Counted from the stretch's first letter, positions 1-11,639 are shown. The stretch is DNA of 64,000 nucleotides from Pomphorhynchus laevis (GCA_012934845.2 WNNJ02002075.1:1-64000); one strand, 5' to 3'. The notes: generated from the sequence alone by a model not told the origin. Translations and numbers: made by a program.

Positions 1-7
1 TACACAA

Positions 8-34
8 TTGATAAAGGCCGCTTGGCCGAAACGT
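8..34 (+). ncRNA. degenerate hammerhead-like motif of a PLE terminal repeat
   Basis: The sequence reads UUGAUAA, then a GGCC/GGCC hairpin, then GAAAC. This matches a hammerhead core with substitutions in the CUGAUGA box. The element is cut by the window start. Similar relics occur at 18130 and 18709 beside Penelope-like elements, so I assign it to a PLE terminal repeat by analogy. It is probably inactive. Confidence 0.4.
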
Positions 35-136
35 CTTGAATCTCATTTTGTGCAATTTTCCTGTTTTTATTATTTCTGAAGAAAATATATGGCCGAATCA
101 CATTGTGATCCAGGATCGCGATCGCTACGGTATTTA

Positions 137-138
<2 letters not shown>

Positions 139-210
<72 letters not shown>
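139..210. repeat. (AT)n microsatellite
   Basis: An uninterrupted AT dinucleotide run of about 72 bp. Together with the run at 457-515 it brackets a foldback of PLE-like sequence. PLE-derived sequences here repeatedly sit at (TA)n tracts. Confidence 0.95.
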
Positions 211-212
<2 letters not shown>

Positions 213-267
213 TTGTAAATTGTGGTTGAACCGCGCTCTGGGGTCATTCGAAGACTCACCAAATATT

Positions 268-452
268 TTCAATGAAAGTGTTAAACCAGAATTCAAAGCA
301 AGAAAAACAGTTTTTTGCAAACGTTTCGGTCCCTTACTGGACCTTCCTCAGTGCTGTTGTACAATTCAACAGCACTGAGGAAGGTCCAGTAAGGGACCGA
401 AACGTTTGCAAAAAACTGTTTTTCTTGCTTTGAATTCTGGTTTAACACTTTC

Positions 453-458
<6 letters not shown>
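268..458. repeat. near-perfect 92-bp inverted repeat holding a hammerhead-like motif on each strand
   Basis: Positions 268-359 and 367-458 are reverse complements with a 7-nt spacer (TACAATT). The right arm on the plus strand reads CUGAGGA (375-381), a GGUCC/GGGACC hairpin, then GAAAC (399-403). This is a hammerhead layout with one change in the CUGAUGA box, and the left arm carries the same motif on the minus strand. The near identity of the arms points to a recent head-to-head arrangement of two truncated PLE ends. Confidence 0.8.

Positions 459-515
<57 letters not shown>
457..515. repeat. (TA)n microsatellite
   Basis: An uninterrupted TA run directly abutting the 92-bp inverted repeat. 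Confidence 0.95.
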
Positions 516-517
<2 letters not shown>

Positions 518-1744
518 ACTTTTTAGTTTCAATCGTGCAAAAGGCATTGTTCTTGGACGATCACGCTACAGAAATTATGTTACATAAATGATATAAATTA
601 GTCTTTTCGATTGTTGTTAATAAAAATCAAATCGTTTTACGAATTTTACGTTAATCCTTCAAAATGTACTTTGTTGGTACAGCCGTGGAACAAGTGATAA
701 AAGTGAAATGTTTAGTAAATCTGTCATATAAGCATTATAATATTTATTGAGTATATATTTAAGAACAAAATAAAGATGGATTAACGATTTAAATATTAAA
801 TCAGAATTTACTGAGACGATTCTAATGGGGCATACTTACTATTGAATAAATAAATCGAAACAATTTCAAATGGACTTTTTTGTTAAGAACATATAGAATA
901 GATTCGAAGTGTTTTGAACATTTAAACACAATGATATACCACATGGTATTGCATAAATCCTGGGAATGGAGAATGTTTATGAAGAAATGATGCAATTGAT
1001 TGAAATTCAATTGAGATACGGATGTTTTGATATGGTAAGCCCATGCAGAGTAGGTATAATAAAATTTTATAATTTATTAAAAGTTTGCGAACATCTCAAA
1101 GGAGGATCTAATATCGAGGTGATTATGCGTTGCATTCAGATGAATGCGTTGGACCAGATAAGATCAACGAAAGTAGCAATACACTCAGTAGCAGAGATAA
1201 ATTAATAAACAAGTCGGAAAGAGACATAAAATCGATTGTTGTTGATGCCAGCATTATGTGCCTCGGCCTGTCTTGGCTCAGCATATACATTCGCAAATAC
1301 TTCATTTTCTAAAAAGTTTCGAGATGTCATATCTGTTCGATATAAATGGGAACCGCCAAATTAAATGACGAAATACACTTGTTGTGTCAACTTTAACGTT
1401 ACATATAAACTATCATGTCAGGCTGATGGTTTAACACTTTTATTCGTCATAACGTTTTACGCGATGAAATTAGCCAGTATTTAAAAACCGTATGTCACTA
1501 CTGAGTCAGAACTCTAACCAATTCGTGATAATATAGTATTTGATGTTTATACGACGACAAGAGATAAAGATTCAAGGTATGATGGTGCATGTAAAGGGTG
1601 TTTTCGCAAGTGAATAAGCAGTCCTTATTGGACATATGTGTATTCAGCAGGCTAGCACCGTCATATTCATGAATCGTATAGCACTTATATTTAAATATCC
1701 TGAAGAGCAAAAAAGCAAAATATAATTTATTTTTTTTATTCAAA
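516..1744. other. intergenic stretch without a recognisable gene
   Basis: No conserved protein or RNA is recognisable. A 79-codon plus-strand frame at 966-1205 starts with ATG but has no family resemblance I can name, and short frames on the other strand overlap it. I treat all of these as chance or strongly decayed sequence. Confidence 0.5.
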
Positions 1745-2600
1745 TAAATGCCAAAGCCAAAAGGCTTTTCATACAGAGTCCAAAAAAGAAAAAAAAGTCA
1801 ATCAACGGAGCTAAATAGGATAGTTCAGCAAAGCTGCTGAATGGCGGCATTGTTCACGTATCCATTTGCAGCATTGTGATTAAAACGTGCTGAAGCTGGG
1901 AGCAGCAACGACTTCCTCGGGCAGTGAATTCCACATGTTGATTCCCCTCGTCGACAATTTGAATATTTTCGGTAATCCGACAAATCGATATTTATAACAA
2001 ACTGAAATCTGTACCCGCAACCTACCAACCCGACTAGTGATTACGTCAGTGGGATACCCTCCCCCGTACCTTTAAACATGTGCATGTGCCAAAGACAAAG
2101 CATTTCTAAAGCTATGAATCTTTCACGTACCGACAACATTTCAATATGACTAAGACGTACATTATATTCACTACCACCAAAGCAGACACAGAGCCTCGAA
2201 CCCCGGCTAAGAATATACTCAAGATCTAATAGTTCTTGCTTGATAACAGGAGCACAAGCCTGAATGCAATATTCCCAGTGCGGCTGGACGAGGGAGATGA
2301 ATAACCTTTTGAACATTTGACAGTTTAACCTGAGGAATGCGCTTTCTATGACTTCATTCAACACCTTATTAACTCTAAGTAGACAAACAAAACACCGATT
2401 GCAATCAGAACATGCTTCCAACTAAAGGGCCCTGTTGAATACTGATAGTCGCATAGAGAGTAGGTAGTGATCACTTTTGCCGATTGGTGCGCCATAACTA
2501 ACAAATGAGACGTATCTCAAACTCTAAGTAAAGCCCAAATTGAGTATGGAAGGCGTCCTTGTAACACAAGTAGGTTTCTTTTAATATGTTAAACCAATCA
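1745..2600 (-). mobile_element. LINE fragment (CR1/Rex1/jockey-like), endonuclease end plus RT C-terminal region
   Basis: The minus-strand frame at 2421-2041 contains SLVQPHWEYC, a LEYILSRGSRLC stretch and a YNVRLSHIEML stretch. This is the typical post-RT region of CR1-like non-LTR elements (…Lv.P.lEY…LE..Q.r….Y..RL..L…). Just upstream, 2520-2440 reads like the end of an APE endonuclease (APIGKSDHYLL). The RT catalytic core between them is absent, so this copy carries an internal deletion. The frame is also broken near 2040, and a tail frame continues at 2028-1825. Confidence 0.65.
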
Positions 2601-3045
2601 TATTCCGAGTAACAGAAAGTCACTAAATACTTTCCCAATTCCATAATGTGGCCTAAAAGCTACTTTTCCAGTCTATGTGAGTCATCAGAAAGAATAATTT
2701 TCATCCTGGTGGTTTTTTCAACGACAGTGAGAATTGGACTTGATGCTGACAGTGTACATAATCAATTGGCTCTCAAAATTTAGGAATCCAGACATGGTAA
2801 CTGCTCAGACTGCATTTATTCACTTCGCTGTTGGTAGCAAACTCAACATCAATGGCCTTGATAATACGATTTATTTTGATGGCAAATGAAGGAAATATGA
2901 CTTAAACCGTTAATGTATCCTAACAAATAATTATTTTCATTATAGCTATTATATGTTTTATTCTTGTAAATAAATTATTTCTTCATTTAAATATAAAAAA
3001 TTATTTAATCATTATTATATTGTCTAGTGATGTATTCGAAGGGTA
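2601..3045. other. intergenic, nothing recognised
   Basis: I searched this stretch for the missing last exon of the Ubc13-like gene (which would begin near a WSPAL-type motif) and did not find it on the minus strand. Confidence 0.4.
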
Positions 3046-3212
3046 ACATTTTAATTGTAGCGTGTATCCAACGAGAAAATAGGAGATAAAATTAATTCTT
3101 TATTTACCAAATTTTCGATTATTGGAAGTATTTTTAAAAGTTCTATAAAATTCATAAAATAAAGAAATGTTTTCTCTCTTCTCGATGGATACACGCCACA
3201 ATAAAAAGTGCA
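3046..3212. mobile_element. short MITE-like element with about 30-bp terminal inverted repeats
   Basis: The left end carries GCGTGTATCCAACGAGAA and the right end, read on the other strand, GCGTGTATCCATCGAGAA. The similarity extends on both sides for about 30 bp. The interior is AT-rich and non-coding. The size and structure fit a non-autonomous DNA transposon, but no target duplication is clear. Confidence 0.55.
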
Positions 3213-3384
3213 TAACTTAAATAATATATAAGTAATATATATATATTCATATATTAATAAATGCTTATATTAATATATGAATTTACATTATGATATTAAT
3301 ATATATTAATTTATTCACGAGAAATAATAAGTTAAGGTAGCGTCTTAAAAAGATCAGAGATATAAAAGGGAAATTTTTTATTAC

Positions 3385-3723
3385 CTCGAAGAATATCTAA
3401 ACAAATTAAACCAAGTTTATCGACGTTTGGGTGAAACAGGCGGGTAACAAAGCGGATTTTTGGCGGTGCCATCGGATATTCCTCTGGCAAGAATAGTTCC
3501 ATTCGAAATTTACCGCCTTCGTAAGGTGATCCAATAGGGCCATCGATTGTTACATGAAAATATCTTAAATTATCCTCATCTGGCCTTGCAATTATACCCT
3601 CAACTGGATCATCTATTAAGCGCTGTGTTTCCTATAAAAAACAACGTACATACTGTGAACAAATTTAATCTTGCTGAATTTTTTTCGACTTACTTTGATA
3701 ATTCGACGAGGCAGCGGCTTCAT
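3385..3723 (-). CDS. ubiquitin-conjugating enzyme E2 N (Ubc13/bendless)-like, first two exons
   Basis: Exon 1 (3723-3694) encodes [10 protein letters not shown] and ends at a GTAAGT donor. A 62-bp intron follows, with acceptor TTTTTATAG. Exon 2 (3631-3385) starts [12 protein letters not shown] and includes [30 protein letters not shown] and the catalytic region ICLDIL, where the Cys is kept. It ends at a GTAATA donor in phase 1, where the family continues with D-K-W-S-P. Both junctions preserve frame. Ubc13 with a Uev partner builds K63-linked ubiquitin chains. This copy is clearly diverged (for example [11 protein letters not shown] for DKLGRICLDIL), so it may be a paralogue. The last exon, about 60 residues, is not visible: it may lie beyond the window start, past the LINE insertion, or be lost. 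Confidence 0.85.
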
Positions 3724-4914
3724 TGTTGACTTATGGAGTCAATGCGATTTGGATAAAATGAGAAACAGTAAATATACGATAATTGACCAATCTATATTAA
3801 ACTATCTAAAATTGTAACGAATTAATAACAATTAATTTAATAAAATTATGATTATAAAATAAGCAATTTAATATTTATTTGCCACACCATTTTTACTTTT
3901 CGAGTTGAAAATTAATCATTTAACAGTTTAATATTTTTCTTTTAATTCATCAAATTTACAATTTTGTTCTCTCTCTATATTGAAATGGTAAAATTAGTGC
4001 AATTTAAACTTTTAAATAATAGATAAGTTGGATAATTAACATTTATGTTTAAACAATAATTTGCTTATTTAAATATTTAGTTATTTAATATTATTTAATA
4101 TTTATCCAAACAATTATTCGCTTCTTTAAATAATTTGCTTATTTAATTACCTGAATCAATAATTTCTAATCTTAATTCAAAACGTTTAATCGAAACTTAG
4201 GAATTAAAGTTTAATTGATGGATATAATTGGTGTTCACTAAAACTTTTAGAATGTAAAGGAGGAAAACGGTGGATTTTTAGAATCCGCTAAAATCTTGAA
4301 AGAATCAAATAAATAAATTAATCAAAGATAAAACATTAAAAGAATAAATGTGTCTTGCAAAATCAATCACCAACTTTGAATATTCATCTCTACTTTAGAG
4401 TTATACTTTTATAAATTTTGAATTTAAATTTTAAGTCGTAATTTTAATCAACTTATTTTTTAAATTGGTAAGAACATTAACTAATTATTATAAATTAGCT
4501 AATAATTAACTAAATTATAGTTATTTATTATCATGTCAATAGTATCAAATCGTTATTAGTTTAATTATTTTATCTAATCAATATATGATTGCACATTAAT
4601 TACGATATAATAATTATTAATTTATATAATCATATAAATTAATATAAAATTAGAGTTATAAATTCTTCCCGATTATATGGACCTTTTAGTCCATATAATG
4701 CGATCTATGATAGACACTTGTATTATCAGCCACTCGGCGTTGGCGCCGTCTTACTGACTTAATATGTCCAATCGCTACGATTATTATGAGAAACGAAAAA
4801 CAGTCAAGTTTTAGATCAAGTATGTGTTCAATTAAAAACTATTAAGTCAAAAGCTCAATACTTTCTAAACTAAAAAATATTACTGTAACGTGTGCATGAA
4901 AACTAAAAAAGATT
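3724..4914. other. AT-rich intergenic DNA
   Basis: Upstream of the Ubc13-like gene. Strongly AT-rich with short imperfect repeats of TTTAATAATTTGCTTATT type near 4060-4160. No gene or RNA recognised. Confidence 0.5.
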
Positions 4915-5935
4915 TTTTTTACATGGCAAATGCGTGCCAGCGCACGCTTACATGACCACAACAAAACAAAAATGTAAATCATGTGTCGAGAAGGTGGATA
5001 CAGCGGCGGTATTTGAATGTAATAAAGAAGCGAGCGCGGCGGACGTCGAGTCGGAGATGATTCCAGGCGAGTGGGGAGGCGACGAGAAAGGGTCGGAGAC
5101 CGTAGTTGTTAGAGTAATTGGGAACGTGGAGTAAGAGGAAATTACGGGAACGTAGTGATATAGAGTTGGGGTGAGTGTCGTCTAAGAAATGGGAACGTGG
5201 ATAAGAGGGAATTACGGGAACGCAGTGATAGAGAGAGGTGAAGTAAGTGTCGTTTAAGAAAGGGAGGTTGATGAACGATGGGGAGTCGACAGCGATGAAA
5301 CGAAAAGTTACGATAAAAATGCGGAGTTGTATGCAGATGTAGATGGTGGGCCAGGAGAGTTGAGCAAGATATATGGATGTGTGGTCAAAGCGACGGAGAC
5401 GTAGGAGCACTCGAACGGCGGAGTTGATGATTCGTTGTAGGGTAGGATGATAGATTTTGGAGAATTGCCGAAAAGGCTGAGGCAGTAATCGATTTTATGA
5501 AAAAGAAGCGATGAAATAAGAGACATACAAGAACGGAAGTCGATAAGGGGCGGATACGGCGGATGTTACGGAGAATGAGGTTAAACGAGCGGACCTTGTC
5601 ACGGGCGACGGGTTTAAAGGAAATATCATCATTGAAATGGAATCTTAAGAAATTGAGATTGTGTACTATGGGAATGATCTATGAGGCAAAAGATACAGGG
5701 TAGGAGATATGTTACGTTGATGGAAGAAAATCCACATTATTTTGGACTTGTCTTGGTTTAGAACGAGACGAAGATTGGAGAGACGTTTGTAGATAGAAGA
5801 AATACAGTTGGAGGCGGAAATTGTGATATCGTGTATGTGATGGGCGGGCGCATGACCATATATGAGGATGTCATCGGCGTGATTAATTAATTTAATAAAA
5901 TTAATTTTCTCGGTGTATATGCAAATGCACAACAA
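4915..5935 (-). mobile_element. LINE family X copy (RT core to 3' end), decayed
   Basis: At 5935-5666 the minus strand encodes HADDILIYGHAPAHH and RLVLNQDKSKIMW, i.e. RT motif C (ADD) and the following LN..KSK motif. Downstream frames (5526-5308, 5410-4979) carry the C-terminal region with SLRSRNFLLLHVPNYSNNYG. The 3' UTR motif TGGCACGCATTTGCCA-like near 4921-4945 recurs at the 3' ends of the copies ending near 9135 and 12790, which defines the family. The frame is broken several times. Confidence 0.75.
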
Positions 5936-6412
5936 CTGAAAATATTTGAATGTTTATCATTTAACAAACTGGTTAGAAAATAAACCCGTTTTTAGGTAAT
6001 CCTTATTTATAATTTTTTAAAAACAATTTATCATCATTACAATTACATCACAATTTTTGATAGTTGATAAAAATCCTTTTAATGATTTTACATTATTTTA
6101 AAATCCTTTTCGGAATTAAAGCGGTATAATGAAATGTATTATTTTTATTTATTATTCATTTATATTTTTATTATAAAAATATTTACTCATTTTATTATAA
6201 TTATAATAACATTAGAAATATTTAATTTTGGTAAAACCAGTGATACTATAAAACTAAATGTCATTTTTATATGATTATAAAAATAATATATTATTTTATA
6301 TCTAAAATATAATATTATTTATATTAATTATAAAATATTTTATACTATAAAATATTTTACCATCATGTTGTTTAAACCTTATAAAATTAATTTATGATAA
6401 ATAAATTTTATA
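5936..6412. other. AT-rich stretch between two LINE fragments
   Basis: Runs of TA/TTTA-rich sequence; no coding or RNA signal seen. Confidence 0.5.
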
Positions 6413-7258
6413 TTGATTTCTTCTTTTGCCGTTAATCCCGTATGGAAGCAGGGTCGATTCTCATTGTACGCGTCCTTCATTTCGCACGATTGTGGGCCTG
6501 AACCGGGTGCAATCAAGCAGCTTGTAAAATCCTTGTGTAGTGTGCCCAGCCATCGCTACTTTGGTCGTCCTTTCGGACGTTTGCCATATACTTGGATGCT
6601 CAGGCGTGCTTTCTCCTTCGAGTTTTCAATTGAACGCAAAGTGTGACCGAACCCTCGAAGACGGTATTCGCGAATTTTTTCTTTAATTGACGAAACACCG
6701 CACTGTTGTCGGATCTAGTCGTTGCGCGCATAGTCGAGGCGAGTTACACCACTCGTCCATCTCAACATCTTAGTTTCCATGACATTGATGCGCTTTTCGG
6801 CGCTCTTCGTAATTGGCTAGCAATTGGCACCATATAAGGCCACAGAAAATATCACTTTTCGATATATTTTGGATTTGATACGAATCTACATACGTCGATC
6901 GCTCAGAACACTAGTTGTCACACGCCACTTGATCCATGCAACATTAATTCATATGCAAATGGTTCCCTTAAGCTGTAAGGAAACCGTCAGCCGAGAGTAT
7001 CAATCCTAGGTATTTAAAGTTTTAGGTTTGAATCAGGTTTGTTCCATCTATACTTATTGTGATAGTTTCATTCAAATCAGTCGTCAGATACTCAGTCTTT
7101 CGGGGATTCAAACGCAAGCCATGCTGTGCTAAATGGTTATTCCATAACTGGACTTGATTCACGAGAGCCGTCTTGTCTTTTGATTCAAAGAAAACATCAT
7201 CCGCGTAAAGTATGGTATATAGTGCCTGACGCTGTATTTCATTAGTTATTGAATCCAT
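6413..7258 (-). mobile_element. RTE-clade LINE fragment (RT motif C to C-terminal region)
   Basis: The 7258-7022 frame reads ALYTILYADDVFFES, then HGLRLNPRKTEYL and ISIDGTNL. This is the YADD box and GLRLN..KTEY motif typical of RTE elements. It continues as FKYLGLILSADG just below 7022 and, through several frame breaks, into the antisense of 6413-7009, where C-terminal words resembling the family's MRMLRW region can be followed. It is a fossil. Confidence 0.7.
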
Positions 7259-7499
7259 GATGAGGATAAGGTATCAATTAATATATCAATATAATTAGTA
7301 TTATTTTTTATAAAAGATACATAACCACAAAGTATCCAGCGTTACAACCATGACACCTGGCAAATGAACTCTTCTAGAACTCTTCTAGTATTAATGGTTT
7401 TAATAATGACATATCCAGGATGCAACAGCCATAAATGTCAAAAGCTGTTTCTTTCAATCAAAATATTGATGAGAAGAGTTCGAAAATTTCAAATATTAG
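7259..7499. other. unassigned spacer between LINE fragments
   Basis: Nothing recognised apart from a short direct repeat, AACTCTTCTAG, near 7367-7390. Confidence 0.4.
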
Positions 7500-7990
7500 T
7501 AATTTTTCAATTTCCTCATTGTATCATTATAATATTTAATATAGCATCCATCATTACCGTGTATAATGTGTACTCGAACGGCGGAGTTGATGATTCGTTG
7601 TAGGGGTAAGATGATAGATTTCGGAGAATTGGCGAAAAGGCTGAGGCAGTAAACGATTGTAGAAAAAATAAGCGATGAAATAAGAGCCATACAAGAAGGG
7701 AAGTCGATAAGAGGGCGGATACGGCGGATGTCACTGAGAATTAAGTTAGACGAGCTGACCTTGTCGCGGACGAAGGGTTTAAGGAAAAGTTGATCATCGA
7801 AATGGAATCTTAAGAAATTGAGATTGCAGTCTATGGGGATGATTGATGAGACAAAAGATAAAGGGGGAGGAGATATGTTAGGTTGACGGGGATAATCCAT
7901 ATTTTTAGGAGTTGTCTGGGTTGAGAACATTATGAAGATGGTAGTGGCGTTTGTAGACAGTAGAAATACAGTTGAAGACAGAAAGAAGAC
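7500..7990 (-). mobile_element. LINE family X fragment (RT palm region)
   Basis: Nucleotide similarity to 5400-5800 is obvious (for example the AGTTGATGATTCGTTGTAGGG segment at 7590 and 5425). The minus-strand frame 7930-7496 includes SLVLSDIRRIRPLIDFPSC and NSPKSIILPLQRIINSAVR-like words. It is a truncated family X copy in the same orientation as the 4.9-5.9 kb copy. Confidence 0.7.
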
Positions 7991-7994
7991 AGAA

Positions 7995-8525
7995 ATATAA
8001 ATTATATCTTAAATCTAAATCGTTGGATATTTTAAATTTGCTTCCAATCGATTAACCATTCAAATGATGCTGCACCGTTATCGGTATGATGTTATGTCAA
8101 TATGTTGATAGCTTGCTCTAGGTGTTAAACGACAGGTATGAACAACAAGCCATGGTGACTATATGCTGTATTAAAATTACAACAGTTTAAAGTTCTAATG
8201 AATTCATCTAATTTCACTCAATTGAATAAAGAACAATACAATTAACGACATCGCTTATTATTACTAGTAAGCGTTATTTTTAAATTGTCAAATGTTCGTA
8301 CAGTCGAAATATCCAAAATCAAATATCGTGCTATACTCTCAAATATAACGCTATACTTTTTCGCTATAATTATCACTGGAATGGAACGAGATTCAATAAT
8401 CATTCCCATCATCGTACAAGCACTCCACTTTTGATACCGGCAACGATCCAGCATTATTTAAATGATAAATCGATTAGAAGCAAATTTAATGTATCCAATG
8501 ATTTAGATATAAGATATAATTTGCG
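7995..8525. mobile_element. non-autonomous element with about 100-bp imperfect terminal inverted repeats
   Basis: 7998-8060 (AAATTATATCTTAAATCTAA…) matches the reverse complement of 8457-8525 (AAATTATATCTTATATCTAA…). The similarity continues inwards to about 8100 and 8420, with a shared CGGTAT segment. The 70-codon frame inside has no recognisable product. The structure fits a MITE or foldback. Confidence 0.5.
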
Positions 8526-8602
8526 GTTTTTCTACATTTCTGAGTAAATGATTAACATATAAGTCACATTCAATGACTTTGAGTCCCGTTATATGATGTA
8601 AT

Positions 8603-9135
8603 GTGACATGTTATACTCCTTTATTATCATTAAATAACCAATCCTATCTTCTTCCACTACAACGCATCGTCAACGCAGCCGTGCGAATTCTTATCAGTCT
8701 TCGTCGATTTGATCATACATCCCACCATCTTATCTCGATTTGCCTACCATTTATTGTCGTGTTCAAATTCGTCTTATTATTGCTTTCCACCTTGTAACTT
8801 TTCATATACCTTCCTTTCTCAACGTTCATTTTCTCGACAATTCTCATCCTGTTTACTGTTCCTTGCGTTCACGTAATTTCCTTCTTTTGCATATCCCAAA
8901 CTACTCTACCTCTTTTGGCTTCCGATCCTTCCTTGTGGCTGCTCCTCTCTCGTAGAATCATCTACCAATTTATATTCGCCAATCGACCTCAATGCCGTGA
9001 TCCAAACGCCAAATCCGATCCATTTAAACAATTTAACTAATTTATCTGTATGACTTTTTTTGTTTTTGTTTTGTTAGTTAGTGGACTTGTAAGCGTGCAG
9101 CTGGCACGCATTTGCCACGTTAAATAAATAAATTG
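8603..9135 (+). mobile_element. LINE family X 3' end
   Basis: Encodes LPLQRIVNAAVRILIS, RRFDHTSHHL and, in a second frame, SLRSRNFLLLHIPNYSTSFG, parallel to the minus-strand copy at 4979-5526. The 3' UTR carries TAAGCGTGCAGCTGGCACGC and ends with an AAATAAATAAA tail at about 9122-9132, which defines the element's 3' terminus. Confidence 0.75.
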
Positions 9136-9339
9136 TTATTACATTATTTCATCTTTCTGAATATGACGATCTAAATCATGTGTTTGGAAATACCGTAAGT
9201 AGATGCTAATTATTAATAATATTTTTTTATATTTTCGCTGTGTCCGTGGTGCGCGATCAGTTATCCATTGCCTTTGTGATTGACAATGAGAAAGATTGAC
9301 GGGTTTATTTGCGGCAACCCCTTATATTAGTACTGGTTG
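9136..9339. other. spacer, nothing recognised
   Basis: No coding or structural signal identified between the family X tail and the next LINE 3' end. Confidence 0.4.
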
Positions 9340-9605
9340 TTTAGTATTATAAAAAAATTATTATAGGTCAGCCATAAGGCTGTTTTGACCGCTTAAAAGC
9401 AAATTAATACAATAGTAAAATCATTCATTATAGATACATCAGAACAATGGATACTTCAGCAACCACCACTCGTGATCATTGCGAATCCAGCTCTTTATAT
9501 TAGATTTAAATTCGTTGATTGTATGCACCGCAACGACATCAGTTGGAAAATGATTACAATCATTCACCGCTCGATGGGTGGTCAGAAATGACTTGGTTAT
9601 TTTCC
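9340..9605 (-). mobile_element. LINE (CR1/L2-like) C-terminus and 3' UTR
   Basis: The minus strand from 9600 reads KSFLTTHRAVNDCNHFPTDV then VAVHTINEFKSNIKSW. This is the familiar LINE terminus R.v..WN.LP..vV.A.t...FK..ld with some decay. The 3' UTR runs to about 9340 with CAGCCTTATGGCTGACCTAT. Confidence 0.65.
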
Positions 9606-9890
9606 GTGGATATGTACTATTTTCATTACGATGAATTTCATTCCGACGATGACGCTAAAGATTATGACGAAGATTATAACGCAGAAACATATATTCTGTT
9701 TTACCAAGACGGGGAAGCAGATGATCATCTATTAGACATCTCATGTAATAAGATTGAAGAGCAAAACAGCTCCAATGACAACCAAAATTCCTCAGAAATC
9801 AAGCAAGCATCATCACCACCTTCAGATGCGCAACCATCATGTATCATTACAAGTGATAACGTAGTAATACACGGTCATTGTGACTAATAA
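9606..9890 (+). other. acidic open frame of unknown origin
   Basis: The plus-strand frame (ending with a stop at 9885-9887) encodes an acidic, Ser/Asn-rich peptide with SDDDAKDYDEDYN and DGEADDHLLD. Its first part overlaps the LINE antisense, so the start is not trustworthy. No homology recognised. It may be a remnant of an element ORF inserted between the two LINE pieces or chance. Confidence 0.2.
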
Positions 9891-10019
9891 TGAGTCACCA
9901 TTAACAATAGAAGATAATGAAAATTCCCTGCTTATGTACTACTAGTTCTTTCGATTGCCCTCTACATCCCACACGTTCATTGAGTTTAACTCTATTTGCT
10001 AGAAATTTTCATCTCATTA

Positions 10020-10240
10020 ATTAGTCGATACAAGGCTAGAAGGTCAAAATAAGGAACATTTCACACACTGTCGGTGTATTCAAACTTTTTAATCGTGTTT
10101 CATAGGGAAGATATCGTACATGCGGACATAATTTCGTAAACCATCGAAGTGTGCGCTCTAATTGATCAAGTTCTGTTTTCGACAAAAACAATTTTCGACA
10201 ATATAGGTCATTCTTTTTGCTGCGTTGCAAATCTTATCAG
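10020..10240 (-). mobile_element. LINE RT C-terminal fragment
   Basis: Encodes TELDQLERTLRWFTKLCPHV followed by YLPYETRLKSLNTPTV. This is the LE..QRrfTk…LpY..RLk.L.lPtl block after the RT palm of CR1-like LINEs. It probably belongs to the same copy as 9340-9605, separated by an insertion. Confidence 0.65.
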
Positions 10241-10719
10241 TGTTTGCGCGTGTTTTCAGGTTGTTTAAAACAATCACACCAAGATCCTTAATAGACTGCA
10301 TGGTAACAACAAACTAGTTGAAGAAAATATTCTTGACTTACATTGCTTGACCTAATATCATGTGTACACTTTTTTATATTCAATACGATTTCAATGTTCA
10401 AGGACCATTAATAAACAATGTTTAAGATATTTTGAAAGTAATTTCGATCCTTGTCAGTTTTTTGCCCTATAGCTATATTACCCTATAGTAATTTGAATAA
10501 TCTCTTTCACCATTTTTATAATCGCGTTTTTGATTATATTTGGTATTACCATCGTTTTTCTAGGCAGCAGGTAACTTCAAAATGAGCAAACTTAGCTCAA
10601 ATATTAAAGCTAATGGCTCAGCCTTGTAGTTTTTACAAGAGTTATTGGTGATATTTCCAAAATTTGCTATCATCCACCAGTAGGCAACGATGATCACTGT
10701 TTACTGTCATGGTGTGTAC
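10241..10719. other. decayed LINE-like or intergenic sequence
   Basis: No clear motif could be assigned; probably eroded continuation of the flanking LINE fragments. Confidence 0.3.
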
Positions 10720-11560
10720 CTTGCCACGACGATCTACCTTCACCATTCACTCAGATCATGAAAATAAATTGGGCTAAAGTTGACATTAAGCAACTTCAAA
10801 TGCCATTTTCTATCGAAATTAACACGTATAACTCTTCTCTCCCAGAAATTTATGAACACTTGTCAGTCCGCTTATTGCGAACGTCCAATGTTTTCGCTCA
10901 ATTGCAGCGACCTAAATCGGGTAGCTCGCACCCTCCTTGGTTCGACTATCAGGTCTTACCAGCCCTGAAAGTTCGAAACAGATTATGGCTTAGGTCGAGA
11001 GCATATCCTTCTTTTCGTATTGAGTACACTTCTTCTCGGAATCTTTGTAACAGGCTAAAAATTAAAAAAAACAATCATTCGAGAACAACATCGCGATGTG
11101 TATTTCTCATAATCCGAAAATACAATTGTCTTACGTTCGTAGGTCCCAAAGCGTTCATACGGGAATTAATACTATTCACTCGTCAGATGGAATTCTGACA
11201 GGGAAACCCCAGATTGATGATCATCTTGCAAAGATCTCAGTTCCATGTAACAACCCTTTTACGTGCATCGCGAGGTTATACCTTGATCAGATAGCCCAAT
11301 GACATTGAACATCATATATCTACTAACCATAGAGTCAAGGCTCAAATTTAAATATCGAATGCACAGAAATCGCCCGAGATTAGTCCACTTAGCCATTGGG
11401 TACATTTTGTTAACCTACGACGGGAACATAACGATTGTTCTGTCTTCGATTAGCAAGTTCAGACGCTGTAGTTCAAGCAAATGGCAATAAATTTTGGAAC
11501 AATTTACGTCTTGATATCGCAATGGGTAATTATTATTCAAATTACATGGAGCACAGCTCC
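10720..11560 (+). mobile_element. LINE endonuclease-RT linker fragment, plus strand
   Basis: The frame at 10758-11198 contains HPPWFDYQVLPALKVRNRLW and later RNLCNRLKIKK. This is the linker before RT in CR1/jockey-type LINEs (..pWf…l..a...R..l…yk..Rn…). Frames shift near 11100, and GKPQIDDHLAKISV follows at 11200. Confidence 0.55.
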
Positions 11561-11639
11561 AAAAAACGTCACAAATTACACAAAAATAAAAAAAATATAA
11601 TTAGGGAATCTCCAGAGTCATTAAAAATGTCATGAACGT

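Noticed and set aside
5-60. Treating the GAAAC-containing hairpin at the window start as an active hammerhead
   Set aside because: Two core-box substitutions and truncation by the window edge make activity unlikely.
36-218. 60-codon frame ending in an Ile-Tyr repeat
   Set aside because: It is a translation of the (AT)n microsatellite and PLE relic. The same applies to the frames at 406-591 and 24113-24295.
9606-9890. A host gene for an acidic protein
   Set aside because: The frame starts inside LINE antisense and has no splice signals or homology I can name.
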